Positions 9,747 to 29,289 of a DNA stretch of 64,000 bases are shown here, piece after piece; position 1 is the stretch's first letter, and every line of letters starts with the position of its first letter. Source of the stretch: Notospermus geniculatus (lineage: Eukaryota > Nemertea > Pilidiophora > Heteronemertea > Lineidae); assembly GCA_002633025.1 (NCBI GenBank), contig NMRB01000003.1, positions 480,646 to 544,645 on the forward strand, read 5' to 3'. A program made the position numbers and the translations under genes. The notes below the pieces were generated by a model, which was not told where the DNA came from, did no database searches, and saw nothing but the letters and a program-made list of their open reading frames with translations.

Positions 9747-12700
9747 TCAGTCCTGTTCTTTGAGTCTCTCACGAAGCACTCGCCGTAGAATTTTCCCACT
9801 CGGTGATTTGGGGATAGCATCGACCATGATTACTCCACCTCGTAGGCGTTTGCTTGAAACAACTCGCTCTGGAAACAAAAAGCTATTGACATTTTTCTGT
9901 AAATCTTAAAGCTGAACTGCATGCATAAAACCAAGGCCACGCACGTTTTAAAAAATGTCCCAGATTATTTCAGGCACTGCCCGCGCTGTGGCGTTTTTTT
10001 AAAACGTGCATGGCCTTGGTTTTATGCATGCAGTTCAGCTTTAACCTGTTTATAATGGAAGGCAATGTAGACATTCTTGTCGTACCTTCGACAAATTTGA
10101 TTACATCGTCCTCCGTCGTGTCAGCGTTTGGCTTCTTCACAATGAATGCTAGGGGTAACTCTCCGGCATCTTCGCTTGGTTTTCCCACTACACCCACGTC
10201 CAATATACCAGGCATGGTCAGAATGAGCTCTTCTAGCTCTGCTGGTGCTACCTGAAAGTCGATACAGAGATTTTATTTTTGTTTGGGGAAAGTGAATATA
10301 ATTTAATTAAGAATTCGGTGCTGCTTTTATTGTTGATGACCTGTACGGGTTGACACGTCGACAAAATCATCAGGCAAAAAGGACAGGAGAGGTATACGTT
10401 ATTGGAGTGAAACGACTTACCTGGAATCCTTTATACTTGATCAGTTCTTTTAGTCGTTCCACAAAAAAGAAGTAACCGTCGTCATCATAGTAGCCTATGT
10501 CACCTTTAAGGAATATAATACGATAGATTAGAAAGGAATGGTGCGAATAAAGGAACCAAAATGAGTTAAGAAAGCGTCGAGTGTCGTGAAATGTTGAATA
10601 AAAATTCTATGCTGAGATGACCTTCCTGCTTATTAGCCCATCATCAGGTTCTCCTTGAATATCAGTAACAAGATACCCACCTGTTCTGAACCAACCACCT
10701 TCTTCTATACAATCCTTCGTGGCCTCTGGATTGTTCAAATACCCTTTCATGATTTGTGGACCTCTGATGCAAAGTTCACCTGACTTGTTGGGGCCGAGGG
10801 GTTCATTCGTTTCGATATCTCGAATCTATCAAGAAAGTAACCACACAGAAATCATTCCCCTGCTCGAAAGGTAGCCTGGAGAAGTGAAAATTACATGTAC
10901 CCACGAACCATAATATTTTGGCTTCATCTGTGTTGAATTTATGAACAAAAACCTGATTTACTACTTGGTTCAGAGAATATTGTACCAAGCTGTCCTCGTT
11001 TCGTTGCTCAGAAGAACGTTTCAAAGTTCAATCGTTTTGCGTCGTTGCAAGTCTTAGAATCTACTTTGCTATGCAAGTAGCACATCATCGAAGACTTGTG
11101 CAACGACCAGTTTTAAAATATGAGCATGATTCTTTCCTGCCTTCAGATGGACTCTTTCGTTGTCCGGGTGTAGTTTCAAATGCCCCACAGCGATTGCTCA
11201 AAATCCATACCATACGCTCGTAATTTTGCGATTTGAACAACCTGACATTTTGATTAGGATCACCTTTGCCTCTGTTCCAGGAATCAAGACCCCAATAGAT
11301 CCTCGTTTAAGGATGGGGTCCGTTGTTGTTGGGCATAACGTTGCTACTGGGCTGGTCTCCGTTAGGCCATACCCCTGCCTTAATATCACACCAAGTCTTT
11401 GCCTGATCGTATCTTCTGTTTCTGGTCCCATTGCTGCAGCACCACAGAAAATCTCTCTTACACTGCTGTGATCAATACTGTCAACCAAGGAATGCTTGGC
11501 AAGGAGAAGGCCAATAGGAGGCACGATATGTAGTATGGTTGCCTGTTGATAGAAAGGAAAAATTTCGTAATAATGTTTAAATGAACGTTTTTTTCACGTT
11601 TTTTCGATTGTTTGGTGCTAAAGTCGTCATTCGCAAATGAACAGGCTTACCGCATTTGCAATAAGGCAACCCGCTGATCAATCGATAAACACTTACTTTA
11701 TATTTTTCGATGGAACGAATGAACAATTCAGCTTCGAATGACGGAAAAGTGACGACTTTTGCACCCACGAGGAATACGTAACCAAGGAACATCACCATGC
11801 CATAAATGTGGAAAAAAGGCATGAATGCCAAGTAGCAGTCATCCGTGGTGTGGTCAACTAATGTTTTCTCTGACCTATCAGAGGGATAAAAAATTAAAAG
11901 TTGTTTAAATTTTCTTTCAAATTGACCCACACGGGACTATGGTTCTGATATTGGATAAATAGTCTGCATGAAAATTATGTAAAGCGGCGTAGGATAAAGG
12001 GTGGCATTCTGGTGTACAGATTTTGTTGACTAAACCTGGTCCATGTTGTAAACCTCTGCTGATGAAACGAAGGTAGGCCGACCATTTGTTATTTTCACCT
12101 TGAAATCATAAACAGCATCACCTAAGACATTAGCACATCGCGTCTCCTCGAATTCAGCACCCTAGCACCCTCCCAAACATGCCCAAGGCCACACTGATTG
12201 AAAGCCTCAAGGTACTGGTACAGCGACATCAACTCACAATACTTGGGCCACATTCGATACAAAGTTGTTATGTGTTATCATAACGCCCTTCGGTAGTCCA
12301 GTCGTGCCGCTGGAATAAGGTAACACAACGACGTCATCGGGGTCATAGGTCAACTCATCAGGAAACAAACCACCATCATCCTGGAGAAGGTCACTGAACG
12401 GTCTAAAGCCACGTGGAGGGTTGTCCCCGATCACATATATTGCCTTAAATGAAAGAAATGTATATACTTATAAATGTACATGCATGACATTTTTCGCTAA
12501 GAATCGTGTTCGCATTCTGCGATTGTTGTCTATCTTCGAGGTCACGCAGCAACATTCAGGCGCAGCCAACTCTCCTATATAACAGTAAAATGGAGGACTC
12601 TGCTAAGTTGACCATATACTCCCGGCATATAATTCCTCCAAGGTTGACCAATGACGTGCAGATTATAGGACATATCTGTTGTCGTCGGCCGCCGGCCAGC

Positions 12701-14523
12701 CCCCCCCAAAAGGCGCTCAGAAAAAAGTTTGATCATTGCCATCAATTTCACAATTTAGGCGTACGTACATGTAGCTGACTGTTCAGAAGTGCAGGCAACA
12801 ATTTTGGCGGATGCTCTGTGAACGGGCAGCTGACCTTCGCTCAGACGTCTAACTCAGATTCGTTACATTCGGTGGTAAAGCAGGCAGTAAATGAAACAAG
12901 TCGCCCAAGGGCGATGCGCTCAGCTGACATGTGAATGTGATTGATGAAGCAGTTCTCCAGTTATGGAACAGAATGCCCCATTCATGATCGCCACCTGTCA
13001 TTTATTATACTTATAGGCGTACTATGCTACTACTGGAAGTTGGAGCACAACCAAAAATCGATAGGCCTAGGATGCATGATCTGACACGCCTACGCATGGG
13101 AATATGAAGCTAATGACCAAGCCGTTCTCAAGTTACATGTATGGAGCAGAGCACAAAGTCCAAGACGGTCACCAGTAGTTGGCCATATTGCCTCGTTTGA
13201 GTCCTTGAGTTGGTAAAGAAGTTCCCCTGAAAAAAATAGCATTCGATTTAGCAGGGTAGCTGGGCTAAGTGTGCAAGTCCGCTTCCATTTGTACTCATCG
13301 ACTAGTATGTGTAGGCCCTGCATGTATATCTACAGTAAAAAATCCACTAGCCTATTTCCAATGAAGCCAATGATTGCCAATGAAGCTTCAAGTAGGGAAT
13401 GTCACTCTCCATGTAGCCTATTAGTACATGTGAAGTACATGTAAGTGTATGTTTAGTTATTGTAATGTACATTGCTCGATACGCAACTTATACAATCATA
13501 TACTTTGGTGATGTGACCCTTACTCGAGGTAAAGCCGGAATTCGATGTAGTTGCGACACATCCGATGCCAGTAACTCCAAGAAAGGCAAACATATACTCC
13601 GGACAGTTTGTGCTGTGGATGCAAACAACGTCCCCCTTCTTTAGCCCTGACTTCAGCAAAGCGCTGCCCACACTCTTCACGTATTTCTTTACTTCTTGGT
13701 AGGTGTAGGACCGTCCGGTCACACTGTCAATCTGTACTTAGAATCACGAGACGTGCGGTGTTTGATCATGAAGACGTTACCCAGCTGTCCACATGGATGC
13801 ACCATGTGAAAATCGATTTGTTTATACATACATGTTTCTGTATCAAGCCCACTTTCCATATACAATTTCCAGGTGAACATGATTATGTAAAGAGTTAAAT
13901 ACATGTAACGCATATATATTACATGTACGAATTATTCATAACAAGGGCCGTATGCACCAAGAAGAAGATTATCTTGAACCCAGCCACAACTTTTCCATTG
14001 TCATCGTGCTCTGGCAAACCTCAACAATTGAAAACCTGTGGCTCAATCTGGTTCAAGATAATCTTCGTTGCTGCATATGGCCCAAATGCTAAAGGGATTT
14101 CATCTAATTTCATGGCAGACAGGTGTTATATCTGCCAGTGTTTCTGTGGGTGAGTGTGTCCCCCTTATTGTTTGGGAAACGCTGGCAGATAGATCGACAT
14201 GTTTCTCTGTGTGTCCCCTATTGTTGAGTCGCTGCTTATTCCGTCAGACAGCAGGCGGGGAACACTCACAGATGGGAACACTGGCAGATGTTACACCGGC
14301 CAATTCACGTGGTTAATTCATCCGAGTCGGTGGAAAGCACGCTTCTATCCTTCAGTCGGTAAATTACTTACGACGGCTGTGTTCTGGGGCCACAGATCAA
14401 TGTTTTTCATGACGAACTGAGACAGTGGTACTTTGGGTATTTCCGCGGTAGGAAAAGGGCTCTTAACGATACTCATCCATCTTACCGACTGCTGAAGTGG
14501 TCTACCCGATGGTAAATAGGACC
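9747..14523 (-). CDS. ACL1: 4-coumarate:CoA ligase/luciferase-like acyl-CoA ligase, damaged
   Basis: Minus-strand exons from the 5' side: 14523-14372, 13731-13524, remnant about 13226-13187, 12443-12238, 11874-11697, 11542-11264, 10825-10681, 10503-10421, 10251-10086, 9868-9747 (TGA 9749-9747). They give the adenylate-forming motifs in order: [12 protein letters not shown] (AMP/phosphate loop), [34 protein letters not shown] and [11 protein letters not shown], ending KEQD with no peroxisomal SKL. These enzymes activate a carboxylic acid with ATP and pass it to CoA; the acid here cannot be told. The exon that should read ELLHQITDANAKYLITS is decayed after [10 protein letters not shown] and runs to a stop, and no first exon lies directly upstream. 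The gene either uses the presequence exon at 18735-18909 or is a pseudogene. Confidence 0.75.
9906..10044. mobile_element. TTA-target fold-back in ACL1 last intron
   Basis: TTAAAGCTGAACTGCATGC at the left and GCATGCAGTTCAGCTTTAA at the right, with arms of about 45 bases. The matching ACL2 intron lacks it. Part of the group beginning TTA-AAGC. Confidence 0.75.
13945..14083. mobile_element. fold-back element with GGGCC ends in ACL1 intron
   Basis: GGGCCGTATGCACCAAGAAG on the left is mirrored (with mismatches) by TTGCTGCATATGGCCC, with the inner arms AAGATTATCTTGAACC / GGTTCAAGATAATCTT. Absent from the matching ACL2 intron. Confidence 0.65.
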
Positions 14524-14585
14524 CTGAAAGACCGTCAGTAATGAGGGAAAAGTTGTGAATCTTTGTGAGGGCGGTACGCCTAGAN

Positions 14586-14909
14586 GAATTTAACCCGGAT
14601 CCATTGAATTTTCTGTCCACACCTACTATTCGTCTTACGATATTGAACGCTGGCCATGCTATTTATAGACACACCACCCATTCAATTTTAGCAGACCGAC
14701 ACCAGTAAACGTTTTAGCCCAGCATTTTTCTGTCCACACCTTTGAAATTGCCGGGCTAAAGTATAATCCGGATCAGACCCGCCGAGCGAAAGCGGGCTAA
14801 ATTAGTCCGGCAATTTTTAATCCGGATCCGATTTTCATAGGTGTAAACGCAAAAAAGGCGGGTCAGAGCCGGGTCAGGTCCGGCAATTTCCTCAGGTGTA
14901 AACACGGCT
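14586..14909. repeat. partial copy of the AGCCGTGTTTACACCT element, abutting an N
   Basis: These 324 bases appear identical to 14963-15286. The left edge is exactly next to the single N at 14585, where the ACL1 upstream sequence stops. An assembly join that repeated one end of the element is likely. Confidence 0.7.
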
Positions 14910-14921
14910 TATGTCGACAAA

Positions 14922-15286
14922 AGCCGTGTTTACACCTATGCAATTTTTCCAGGCCCGGGTTCGAATTTAACCCGGATCCATTGAATTTTCTGTCCACACC
15001 TACTATTCGTCTTACGATATTGAACGCTGGCCATGCTATTTATAGACACACCACCCATTCAATTTTAGCAGACCGACACCAGTAAACGTTTTAGCCCAGC
15101 ATTTTTCTGTCCACACCTTTGAAATTGCCGGGCTAAAGTATAATCCGGATCAGACCCGCCGAGCGAAAGCGGGCTAAATTAGTCCGGCAATTTTTAATCC
15201 GGATCCGATTTTCATAGGTGTAAACGCAAAAAAGGCGGGTCAGAGCCGGGTCAGGTCCGGCAATTTCCTCAGGTGTAAACACGGCT
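14922..15286. mobile_element. MITE with terminal repeats AGCCGTGTTTACACCT
   Basis: Starts AGCCGTGTTTACACCT and ends AGGTGTAAACACGGCT, 365 bp. Internal CTGTCCACACCT motifs and ACCCGGATCC / GGATCCG pieces are shared with the intron element at 27194-27730, suggesting one superfamily. No ORF. Confidence 0.7.
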
Positions 15287-16006
15287 ATTGATTTCTTTTG
15301 ATTTTAAGTGACGTTGTGATTAGGTCACGTGGTCACCTTAGGCCACGTGGAACGTAAAGCGAATTTCATTGGCTGTCTTCAGGATACAGTTGTCAACTAG
15401 TCGCTGAAGTTGAACATGTGCGACTTTCAGGATCTGGATATTTTTAGTTTGCAACTAGTTGGCAACTAGTTACTCTCTGACGCCCGAGAGCTTATGTCAC
15501 CTAGTAGTTGTGACTAATTAGTTCCAACTACGCGTACAATTTTTTTCAAAACTCGCCTATGGGAGGAGCCAGATATGCACACTAATTATGAAGCAACCAG
15601 GTCATTCGAACAGCCAATAGATAACAAGTAGGTCGCGAATAATTGATCAAATGTGGACCATGTAAACAAAGCACATGGCTGATCTAGGCTGTAAACAAAC
15701 CAGAGTATAAGGGGTTGTATTTTGGCTTAAATAAGCCCTTTTCTGTTTTTAAGAAAAACTTGGTTCAACTGAGTCTGGAACAGCCTATAGTAAAATATTC
15801 AAAGCGTGCCCTGGGTGGCAACATCCAGGAAGTGAAATAAGCAAACCAGAGCAGAAGTGCCATATGTTTGAAATGTTATCTTTTTTTAATGGATTCTTCA
15901 AGTGTTTAGACTGCAAGTTAATTACCAGTTGACAGATCTGTGACCTGTCTCAGAAGTCAGAAACATTCTCCAATGAAGGGGTGCATGTGGGTAGTTTCAC
16001 AAAACC
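15287..16006. other. probable 5' part of the transposon upstream of the transposase ORF
   Basis: No gene seen. There are small symmetrical motifs (GGTCACGTGGTCACC near 15324 and repeated CAACTAGT near 15400-15480) that may belong to transposon ends. The element boundary could not be fixed because its other end is missing. Confidence 0.35.
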
Positions 16007-16896
16007 ATGCCATTCTCCAAGGTTGCCAACAAGGTTTATACTGACTTTCAAGTCATATTACTTCCAACAACAGCAGCATCAACAGCAATTAAAATGAGTC
16101 GTCAAACTGAGGCAAGTGCAGCAATTTCCAACATTATAAAATCAGGAAGGGCCTTAAAAAGTCATGGGAGACAAGTTGTGTATAATGTGTCCGAGTTCAT
16201 GAGAGAAGAAGCAGAGATGCAGAATATTAAACTTCCCCTGAAACATTGGTTAAAACGTTCAGCTTTGGCAACAGGAATCGGAGAAAGGACTATTCAGAGC
16301 ATAAGGGCTGATGTAAAAAAGGGTGGGAAACTGGATACGCCTGGAAAGAACCCTAAACGGTCCCGTCCAGTGACTGATCTCGATGACATGGACAAATGTG
16401 TTCTCAGACGTTTGGTTAATGGACTGTATGTAAAGAAAGAGATTCCGACCTTGGAAAAAATTTTGGAAACAGCCAAAAAAGAAATGGGATTCAAGGGCAG
16501 CTTGTCATCACTGCGAAAAATCCTTCATCAGCTGGAATTCAAATATGTAAAGTCAACATCTCTCAATAGGAAGTTCTTGATGGAAAGGGATGACATTGTG
16601 GCATGGCGTGCACGATACCTGAGAAGGCGGCGCAAAAATAGGCAGAGTGAAAACCCCAAACCACCAAATTGGCAAGACGAGACCTGGCTGAATGCGCACC
16701 ATACAGTTTCCAAACACTGGCAGTTGGAAGCACAAAAGGCAAAAGACTGTGTTGGAATGAAACTTCCGACTGGAAAAGGGGGTAGGCTGATCATCAGCCA
16801 TGCTGGTGGCCATAATGGATTTATACCCAATGGATTGCTACTGTTCAAGGCCAAATCCAAGACAGGGGACTACCATGACGAGATGAATGCTGCCAT
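16007..16896 (+). pseudogene. truncated Tc1/IS630-type DDE transposase
   Basis: An uninterrupted frame of about 297 codons starts at 16007 (or at ATG 16094, MSRQTEASAA). It has an N-terminal helix-rich DNA-binding part (LKHWLKRSALATGIGERTIQ; PGKNPKRSRPVTDLDD), then WQDETWLNAHHTVSKHW with the first catalytic Asp, and RLIISHAGGHNGFIPNG and DYHDEMN. In this family the second catalytic Asp (in a DNA..YH motif) and the third residue follow after DEMN, but here the frame runs straight into reversed acyl-CoA ligase sequence at 16897. The protein has lost its catalytic C-terminal half and cannot be active. Confidence 0.75.
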
Positions 16897-18634
<1,738 letters not shown>

Positions 18635-18734
18635 ATAGTTGGGATGGCCATCTCTATAACGGAAATACCAAATAATACTGTCATGAGTGTAGGCTAATTG
18701 ATCCGGAGGTTTACGTTTAACAAATGACGCTTAC

Positions 18735-18909
18735 CTTCATTGGAATTTTTACTGCATATTCCTTTGGTCGCTGATCGACTTACCAAAACCCTCGGCGCAA
18801 ATGATGCAAAGCATCGTGCTTGCTGCTGTCGAACAACATGGCCAACCATGCATTTGTTCAGTCCGAAAAACCGATGTCTGAGCAGCATAGTGGTGGATAT
18901 CGATGGCAT
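18735..18909 (-). CDS. first exon (basic presequence) of an acyl-CoA ligase
   Basis: Reads from ATG 18909 through STTMLLRHRFFGLNK to SATKGICSKNSNEG, then donor AATGAAG|gtaagc. It is Arg/Ser/Ala-rich and almost free of acidic residues at the start, typical of a mitochondrial targeting peptide. ACL2 has the matching exon at 25525-25360. The phase (1) fits exon 14523-14372 of ACL1 (G|GG), so this may be ACL1's true first exon separated by the inserted block 14586-18634. Confidence 0.6.
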
Positions 18910-19809
18910 TTACCGTCACGTACACGTACTATTCTGCAGAACGTCGGCACAGCACAGGACGGAGATGTTACCGTGGATAGACGCCTGTCTGTCAGCAAGA
19001 ACTAAGGCAGAATGACCTGTCTTTTGTATACGGTCGCACCGTCCTCATTCATAGAAACAGGTTATGAATGATAATGGCGTAGCAAGGATTTAGCAGTGTC
19101 CTATTAACCGCGATCAGGTCCTATATTTCAGGCTTCATTGTAGCCTACACACACGTGGTAAATAATGCGTAGGAAATAGGTCAACTAGGCCTATTTGAAA
19201 GATTTGATACCCAATTTATTATAAGTTTATCTGATTGACAGCTATGCCGATAAGGTGCCTCTCAACGTCAGTTTTTGTGCACAAGACATGCAAGATGGTG
19301 GCTCTCTATCCGAAGAAAACTATGGGCAGTTGTTATGTCATTTATCAGTGGCAGGGAGTTTGGATGGATGTGGTATTACAATCACTAGGCACTACTAAAG
19401 CTACGAAAAACTTCCGGGTGAAGATTTCCCACGCCACGTCATTTCATATTCTATCTGGAATTGTTCTGTTCCATGTTGCAACATCAACGGCACCGGGTAG
19501 CTTGGTTAGACGTAGGCTGCCTTCGTATCATGGGACGAGATACAAGTCAATATTTGGGGAATGGCCGATTTCTCACATTTATTATGTAACATTTGTTTTT
19601 TATGTAACATTTGTTTTGTCTGTGGGTGAGGAAGGTGTTTGTCAATCACGACCATCGCCCATCTTTTTTACCGATGTAGTAGAAAAGTATAGTTAGTATG
19701 TCAATGAATGTCTGCTTTTCACCTGATATAGCACATGTTAATGTTGATATCTTGTGAACGTTTGGTCATGGCTATTGCTGTAATATCTGTTTTATCGTCG
19801 GGTCAATCA
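18910..19809. other. 5' flank of the middle/ACL1 gene and 3' flank of ACL2
   Basis: 18910-19560 resembles 25530-26760, the 5' flank of ACL2, in broken blocks, so the duplication included upstream DNA. The 153-codon frame at 19235-19696 is interrupted in the other copy and is not taken as coding. On the minus strand, AATAAA at 19583-19578 is a possible ACL2 poly(A) signal about 230 bases past its stop. Confidence 0.5.
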
Positions 19810-25525
<5,716 letters not shown>

Positions 25526-26961
25526 CGATGAAGTGATGCCATTAATACCGCACAATTCTGCAGAATGTCGCGCAATATAGGACGGAGACGTTACATGTAC
25601 CTTGGGTGTACGTCTGTCAATCAACAAGAAGTACGACAGAATGACGTGTCCTTGAACACGGCACCGTCATACATGTAGAAAGTCTTATCGATCATAATGG
25701 TGTAACAAAAAGAATTTAGCAGTGTCCCAGTAAGCTCGATCAGTCCTTTTCAGGCTTCATTTTTACAGCGACTTTGGCGGCTGTAATAGTCAATTGATCA
25801 TTTGAAAGATTTGATATAATATATATATACATGTACACACCATATTCCCAATTTATTTGAAAGTCTGTCTGTTGACAGCTATGCCTAAGGTGCCTCTCAA
25901 CGAGAGTTTTTGTACACAAGATGGCTGCCTATGGGCAACCCAGCCGTAGAAAAATATGGGCAGTTCTTACATGTATGTCATTGGTCAGTCGCAGGGAGTT
26001 TGGATAGATGAAGTATTCCAATCACTAGGCACTGCTAATGCCCGCTGTACACGATCAAAATTTTCATCCAATTTTTTTTGGAAATTCAGATTCCCGGCCT
26101 ATTAGGTATGTATCAAAACTAAACTTATAAAGGTCGAGTTTTCGGCCATGCACATTTGGTACTACATTTATGACTGGCCATCCCCAGTCACGTGTGCTGC
26201 CTATGGGCAACCCAGCCGTAGAAAAATATGGGCAGTTCTTACATGTATGTCATTGGTCAGTCGCAGGGAGTTTGGATAGATGAAGTACAATGTATTCCAA
26301 TCACTAGGCACTGCTAATGCCCGCTGTACACGATCAAAAATTTCATCCAATTTTTTTTGGAAATTCAGATTCCCGGCCTATTGAAGCTTCAATGTATAAA
26401 CCCGCATGTTGGCCTTTATTGAGTACATGTATATTCAGAAAATTGGATGAAAAAATTTGTACAGCGGGCATTAGCTACGAAAAAATTCCGGGTGTACATG
26501 CACACCACGTCATTTCATACATTCTATCTGGAATTGTTTTGTTGCCATGGTGCAACATCAATGGCACCGGGTTGGTTAGAATTTGCAGATTGTTCTGGAA
26601 CAAGGTGCCACTCTAGCATTTCGACTTATTGGCTTACCTCCTGTCAGGCAGAGGTCGAGAAGTCGAGGTTGATACGTGTCCATTCCGCAAGACGTAGGCT
26701 GCGTAATTCGTATCGTGGGACGAGATTACAAGTCAATAGGAGAGACGGCCGATATAATTCTCACATTTATTATGTAACATGTGTAATTTAGCAATTAGCT
26801 GATGGACATTATAGCTTTCTATATTATCAAGGTGTTGATGTCCTGCTGCATGCACCACTTGAGCCTCCGGCGATAGGTTACAACACGTCGGTGACATATA
26901 GTCTACCCAACGATACTGCCAGTGTGACGTTTATTTGGCGTCGGAGCGGAGAGGAATCGTC
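25526..26961. other. region between ACL2 and the calmodulin gene
   Basis: Contains the ACL2 5' flank, shared in blocks with 18910-19560. A local direct duplication covers about 25924-26105 and 26197-26382. A further palindrome is annotated separately at 26318-26471. The last 90 bases (GTGACATA, GTGTGACGTTTAT, then GGAGCGGAGAGG) may be the calmodulin-like promoter, with a TGACGT half-site. Confidence 0.4.
26318..26471. mobile_element. TA-target fold-back ATGCCCGCTGTACA
   Basis: TA|ATGCCCGCTGTACA...TGTACAGCGGGCAT|TA with about 45-base arms. The matching site in the other 5' flank (ACTACTAAAGCTACG near 19391-19405) is empty. A left-arm fragment lies at about 26036-26105 because of the local duplication. 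Confidence 0.75.
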
Positions 26962-28868
26962 ATGTCTGTAAGTACCCCTTTCTCTAGTTACTCGTAGGGA
27001 CTGTAGGAAAAATGTAACATGGTCTTTGGAGCTGATTCTTACTTCCTTTGATGGTACCGCCAACATTTTACCGACCAAACACAAAATAATGCATCCTGAG
27101 TAGAAAAATTTGCTACCCTGTGATACAAAGATTATTTGTATGTGAGTGATCTGGCCAAATAACTTGAAATCAACTGTTCCTTTTCCAATATATAGCCTTT
27201 GTTACACTACATAAAAAACCCGTGTCGAACCCGGGTTTTTTCTGTCCACACCTGTTAAAAACGCGGTGTAATAATCCCCTCCGAGCTCGAACGGTTTTTG
27301 GAGGGCTTAATTTTTTTTTTTAAAAATATTATCTCAGGAGTGCAAGCGCCCACTTAGGGCATTATAGCTACTCATCAAACAATATTGGACGATATTAATG
27401 ATATGTAGGAGGAAANAAACTCTTGTGTTTTTCTGAAAGATGAGGAATTTCTGCGTGGAAATAGCTGTGTTTCCCGTTCATAAGTGTCAGGGTTTTCTTG
27501 TGAGCGAGATTTGAAGTTAAAAACACCAGTCTGCCTGAGAGTTGGAGTTAGATCCCTTGTTATTATATATACATATTTCTGGGGTATTTTACCCCGGGGG
27601 TCAGGACACTGTCCGTGGGTGCTTTTGGACCTCGGAAACACCCACCACCCCTGCCATGCATGCCTCAAGTCCCTGTGTTTGACACGGGTCTGGAAAAACA
27701 CGGGTATTTTTATGTAGTGTAACCACGGCTATAAAGGAATATAATGTTATTAACACGAACCATGACAAATCCCACGATACACCATTCGGATTTACACATT
27801 CCCTGTACTTTTCTTACTGTGAACACGAGCCTTTATCCCTTGTCCATATCAGCTCACACAGTCCCTTTTCTCGTTCAAGGCAGAGAAGTTAACCGAAGAA
27901 CAAGTTGGAGGTAGGGGAGCTCGTTTACACTTAGACTAGATTTCATGGGATCAAAATGACAACGATTGGCAATCGTACAATAAGTATTTTGCAATGATGC
28001 TGACAGCTTATTTGAGTGTTTTCTCTCTCTTCCAGAGTTTAAGGAGGCATTCTCCTTGTTCGACAAAGATGGCGATGGTACCATAACGACAGAGGAACTG
28101 GGCACAGTGATGAGATCACTCGGACAAAATCCAACAGAAGGTGAACTTCAGGATATGATAAATGAGGTGGACACCGACGGTAAGGAACGGGGTGTTTCTG
28201 TATGCTTCTGTGTATGTTGAAAAATGTCTCTGTACATGCATGACGTATAAATACGTTGGAACTGGTTGATTATTAAATTTGTATCTCAAACATGTGTTAA
28301 GTGATTCTCTGAGTGGTTGTTTCTTTCCAAAAGGGAACGGCACGATAGATTTCCCAGAATTCTTGACCATGATGGCCCGGAAGATGAAAGAACAAGACAG
28401 CGAGGAAGAACTCCGCGAAGCATTTCGAGTATTCGACAAAGACGGGAATGGATTCATCAGTGCGGCGGAGTTACGGCACGTCATGACCAACCTCGGTGAG
28501 AAACTGACTGATGAGGAGGTGGGCGAGATGATCAGGGAGGCTGATGTTGATGGTGATGGACAGGTTAATTATGATGGTAGGTATCAATTGAAGCCTTATA
28601 AGGCCTCACTTGACTACCACCACATCCATTTCTAGGTCGCAAAAGATGGGATATCGAACACCCCATCAGCCAACCATCCACAGGCACACACGTCCAGTCC
28701 TCTAAATAGTTGCCCAGACCCTTGCTGGAGTTGCTGGCAGGTCATACCCCTACTGTGCAACGTGTATTTTTCCAAGTCTTTCATTTTCGCTTGTCATCAT
28801 CTCAAAAGATTTCACACGTCAGTTTTCCTTTCCTTTCAGAATTCGTCCAAATGATGACCTCGAAGTAG
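26962..28868 (+). CDS. calmodulin paralogue (four EF-hands)
   Basis: Well-supported exons: 27880-27910, 28036-28179, 28334-28576 and 28840-28868 (TAG), phases 1,1,1. They encode [19 protein letters not shown] and four complete calcium loops: [36 protein letters not shown] and [12 protein letters not shown], ending FVQMMTSK. The intron positions and length match calmodulin. The start is inferred: ATGTCT|gtaagt at 26962-26967 joins in phase 0 to GCAGAG, giving M-S-A-E-K-L-T. Differences from near-invariant animal calmodulin (ADQLTEEQIAEF; MKDTDSEEEI; DEEVDEMIREADIDGD; MMTAK) are [30 protein letters not shown] and TSK. All calcium ligands are kept, so it should bind four calcium ions; the changed surfaces may alter partner choice. 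Confidence 0.88.
27194..27730. mobile_element. MITE in intron 1 of the calmodulin paralogue
   Basis: AGCCTTTGTTACACTACATA at the left and TATGTAGTGTAACCACGGCT at the right form about 35-base inverted ends, flanked by AT-rich TATA. Internal CTGTCCACACCTGTT is shared with the element at 14922-15286. A single N lies at 27416. Confidence 0.7.
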
Positions 28869-29255
28869 TAGGATACGGAGTTCAACACCATTGCGAGCCA
28901 TTTAAAGAATAAATGCGGCGTGGTCCTCATTTTCATCAACATCATTACATGAACAACAGTCGAAATATGTCACTTCAATACGGTGTTTCGTATATCTGGA
29001 CCGTTTCAGACATGGAACACCATCTCCTGTTCAATACATTACACCACAAATCTCACCAGCTGAACATGGTTGTCAGCTTCACATAAAAACCGCGAGGAGG
29101 CGCACACGGAAGTGCAACGTTACCATGCTCACTGCATGTGGTGGGCGAAGAAATGGTTTCTGAACGACGGGCTACATTCTGCTTTGAGCGAATTGTTAAA
29201 ATTATCATCATAAAAATATAACTCTTTCGTATTCCATGTGTTTACTATGATACAG

Positions 29256-29261
29256 AATAAA
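29256..29261 (+). promoter_or_regulatory. poly(A) signal of the calmodulin paralogue
   Basis: AATAAA about 390 bases after the stop. A nearer AATAAA is at 28908-28913, so two 3' UTR lengths are possible. Confidence 0.5.
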
Positions 29262-29289
29262 AGTTCCTGCCAATGCAGGGAAATTGGGG

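Noticed and set aside
19235-19696. 153-codon plus ORF upstream of the ligase exon
   Set aside because: The homologous stretch upstream of ACL2 is disrupted by indels and an inserted element, so the frame is not conserved.
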